DNA from: Catonia carolina
Lineage: Eukaryota; Arthropoda; Insecta; Hemiptera; Achilidae
Direction of reading: 5' to 3'
Length of the DNA: 64,000 bases
Assembly (NCBI GenBank): GCA_035578175.1
Contig: JAQMRL010000012.1
Location: 18,455,715 to 18,519,714, forward strand
Shown: positions 61,830 to 64,000 of the stretch, piece by piece
Layout: each line of letters starts with the position of its first letter
Position numbering within the stretch: the stretch's first letter is position 1
The notes under the pieces: model-generated
What the model saw: only the letters and a program-made list of their open reading frames with translations
Databases searched by the model: none
Told to the model about the DNA's origin: nothing
Translations under genes and position numbers: made by a program

Positions 61830-62460
61830 TATTGTAAAGGTTGATTGAGCTTTTTGCAGTTTATCAGAATAAAGTGTGCTGGATTTGGTACAAAGACTTA
61901 CGTTTTGTCCGAATCATCAACAGAGTATATTTATAAAATTATTGTATACACTGGTAGTGAAACTGAGATAATTAATAATCCTAAGTACGGGCACACTACA
62001 AGTGTTGTGCATACTCTGATGAGTGATCTGCTTCACAAAGGCTACTGCGTATATTTAGACAATTTTTATTGTAGCCCTGAACTTGCTATTGCTCTGAAAA
62101 ATTTGGAAATAGTTCTGGCGGGGACTGTTAGACAAAATAGAAAAAGGTGTCCCAAAAGAATTAATCTACCAGAAGATAAAAAAAACGACGAAATGTTAGC
62201 TATAAATGAAAAATTTAGTAAAATAATGTTTTTGAAATGGTGTGACAAAAGACAGGTGTTGTGTGCATTTTCAGTGCACAAATTGTATAGTAAATATGGG
62301 GGAATTAACATCCCTGTAGTTTAGAAAGGCTTTAGTTGAAGCTACTGTTGATAAACGTTTTATTGAGAAGCCAAAGAAAGGAAGGCCATCTCTTGACGAA
62401 GACCCATTCAGGTTATGAGAACGACATTTTCCTGATTATGTTCCAACTGTTGTTAAAAGA

Positions 62461-63380
62461 AAAAAATCTGGTGTGAAACACATCACTTTCTCTTGCCAAT
62501 GCAAATAATGAACAATATAACCTAACATTAGTAATAAAACATTAGAAATAAACAAAAAACATAACGTTATTTTAATCATGAGTAAATGATGCAAAATGAA
62601 AACAAACCTTATTTTGGCTTAATTATACAGGAAAACACTCTTTGACTCTAAACTAGGCTGTGTAGAGAAAAATGCTTAAATTAAAAATTGTAGATCTTTT
62701 AATTTCCTATAAATTTGATTGTATACACTTTTGCCTGTGAAATGCATAGGAAGGCCGAAATCTTAAAAATGCATTTTTTTACAGGTTTTAATGAAGAAAA
62801 AAAACAGAAAATCACTAATTACCGCTAAACTAAGCATTATACAAAAAAAATATTCAAATTAAAAGTTGTTTGTTTTTAAATGTTTTACAACTTTGATTAA
62901 AAATTATATACTTTTGTCCTAATATTAAGGCCGCAATCTTGAAAAAACCCATTTTTTTTCTATGAGAGCAGAGCCTCCCCACAAATTTCTGCAGACACAG
63001 CGCTTAACCTATCTTGTAGAGAATAAAAAATTTAGTAAATGAGGCCATTTTTTAAAAAAATCGTACGAGCCGTTTTTGAGAAAATTGCAAAAAAGTGAAA
63101 AATTACAGGAATAAACTACTACTTCCGGTTGACCGATTTTAATGAAAATGTTCATGTCGGGTCTTCTAGTGGTACCTAACTTAAGTTTCAAGTTCGTACA
63201 ATGTTTCATTCTTGAGATATTCTGTTCACACACACATACAGACCAATCACTAAAAACATGTTTTTTGGGTTCAGGGGGTCTAAAAACGTGTAGATCCGGT
63301 GAAAACTCGATTTCAATAAATTGACATGAAAACAATACTTTCCTTCCTATATATTCATATAGGCAACAGGAAGTAAAAAT
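62461..63380 (-). repeat. Family A, near full-length minus copy (~920 bp)
   Basis: It starts AAAATCTGGTGTGAAACACA and CACTTTCTCTTGCCAATGC, cutting the piggyBac C-terminus. It ends CATATAGGCAACAGGAAGTA at 63380. The minus ORF 63335-63009 (108 codons) reads SPDLHVFRPPEPKKHVFSDW, CEQNISRMKHCTNLKLKLGT and NIFIKIGQPEVVVYSCNFSL, one of the best matches to the copy at 52259. Confidence 0.9.
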
Positions 63381-64000
63381 AGAGCAAGTTAATATTAAAT
63401 TCTGAAAAAATAATAAACCGGTAAAGGGTTCATCCTTAACCTGTTATTTTGCTTTACATTTTCTTATACAGCATTTTAAAACACGGCAGAACAGGGCATT
63501 TATATGAATAAATGCATGTTATGTTATCTTTTATATTGTTTGAATTTGTAATATTACGATTCCAACCCAAAAGTAATATTTCAAATTCGTAAAAGCTTTA
63601 ACAAATAGCTTCTGACATTGAGATAGTTATCAAATTTTATATTTTTCTTTTGTTATGTCTTATGTTATTCAAACTTGTAATATTACAATCCAACCTGAAT
63701 AGTAATATTACCAATTCATTGTAGCTTTCACAAATAGCTTCTGACAGTGGGTTATCAAATTTTATGTTTTATTCTTGTTGATAAATTCGACATTTTATTT
63801 CATTTAATTTTTCCTGTTTCATTTTATAAACGTGTTAACATGCGTGTGTTACTTGTTAATAAAATAAATATAGAATAGTTTGAATTCTACATTTATCTAT
63901 TTTTATTCAATGTAAAATCAAAATAAATATCATGCCATTCAGTATTGTGATATATGTCTTCTATGCAGGTATAGTTACTTGAGTCATGAGTTTGCCTTTG
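63381..64000. other. AT-rich intron 9 DNA to window edge
   Basis: A ~120-bp direct duplication is visible (TGTAATATTAC then CAAATAGCTTCTGACA.TG.G at about 63546-63630 and again 63678-63760). The last 31 bases match 14727-14757. The next integrin exon is not in the window. Confidence 0.5.

Larger units (their letters stand above)
60200..62460 (+). pseudogene. piggyBac transposase relic, split by a mariner
   Basis: On the + strand: IPNRNEILNIFQLFITDKLI, then DMITDQTNIYAENFI, WKPAIRSEIFLLIAVYVIHG (60340-60560), RLKLLSSFLHF, SYGEVAINESLLL (about 60830-60870). After the mariner at 60901-61829 come FIRIKCAGFGTKTYVLSESS, YIYKIIVYTGSETEIINNPK, HKGYCVYLDNFYCSPELA and AGTVRQNRKRCPKRINLPED (61860-62180). 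This is the order of piggyBac DDE_Tnp_1_7 proteins; DNFY carries a catalytic Asp. A stop ends the frame at 62324, and decayed sequence continues to RHFPDYVPTVVKRKK. An (AATAA)n expansion at about 60726-60820 also disrupts it. Confidence 0.85.

Noticed and set aside
63969..64000. Possible integrin exon 10 after AG at 63967-63968
   Set aside because: It would give Trp instead of the expected Cys and a peptide (YSYLSHEFAF) unlike the integrin thigh entry. The same 31 bp occurs at 14727 in non-coding DNA.

Overview
The window is AT-rich animal DNA, almost certainly from an insect (possibly a hemipteran, but that is a guess). It has one protein-coding host gene with GT-AG introns, a very dense load of Tc1/mariner, piggyBac, hAT, pogo-like, Helitron and non-LTR elements, and several tRNA-derived SINEs. 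There are no rRNA genes, no free-standing tRNA genes and no prokaryotic gene organisation.

Host gene. The first nine coding exons of an integrin alpha subunit lie on the + strand between 10795 and 59942. The exons join in phase (197, 128, 104, 128, 215, 208, 135, 142 and 248 nt) and give 501 codons plus 2 nt: a signal peptide, the mature N-terminus and the seven-bladed beta-propeller with three calcium-binding loops. There is no inserted I/A domain. Sequence features fit the laminin-receptor-like alpha-PS1 class (Drosophila mew) best. The thigh, calf, transmembrane and tail exons lie beyond the right edge. The 49 kb of intron is almost entirely mobile DNA.

Layout. 1-10.5 kb, upstream of the gene: relics of Tc1, mariner and non-LTR elements, a TTAA-flanked piggyBac-type MITE inside a mariner relic, and a hAT inside a ~400-bp retroposon-like repeat (family B). 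11-19.6 kb, intron 1: family C with nested MITEs, a TA-flanked MITE and a cluster of family A. 19.8-41.2 kb, intron 2: SINEs, B copies, foldback elements, a 323-bp palindromic MITE, a 393-bp hAT MITE, a non-LTR tail and a second family C copy. 41.3-51.5 kb, introns 3-7: A copies, a Helitron, a mariner foldback, jockey pieces and a piggyBac MITE. 51.6-59.7 kb, intron 8: three further A copies, an intact mariner with an uninterrupted 357-codon transposase, and two deleted mariners. 59.9-64 kb, intron 9: a piggyBac relic carrying another mariner and flanked by A copies.

Most distinctive signal. Family A is a ~0.9-kb repeat seen more than 20 times on both strands. It has inverted ACTTTCTCTTGCC blocks near both ends, a duplicated internal module, and a recurring ~105-codon open frame that I cannot assign to any known family. 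The most striking single locus is the mariner foldback at 44974-45905. Two ~425-bp copies of the 5' half of one transposon face each other inside a transcribed intron, so the host pre-mRNA would carry a long hairpin.
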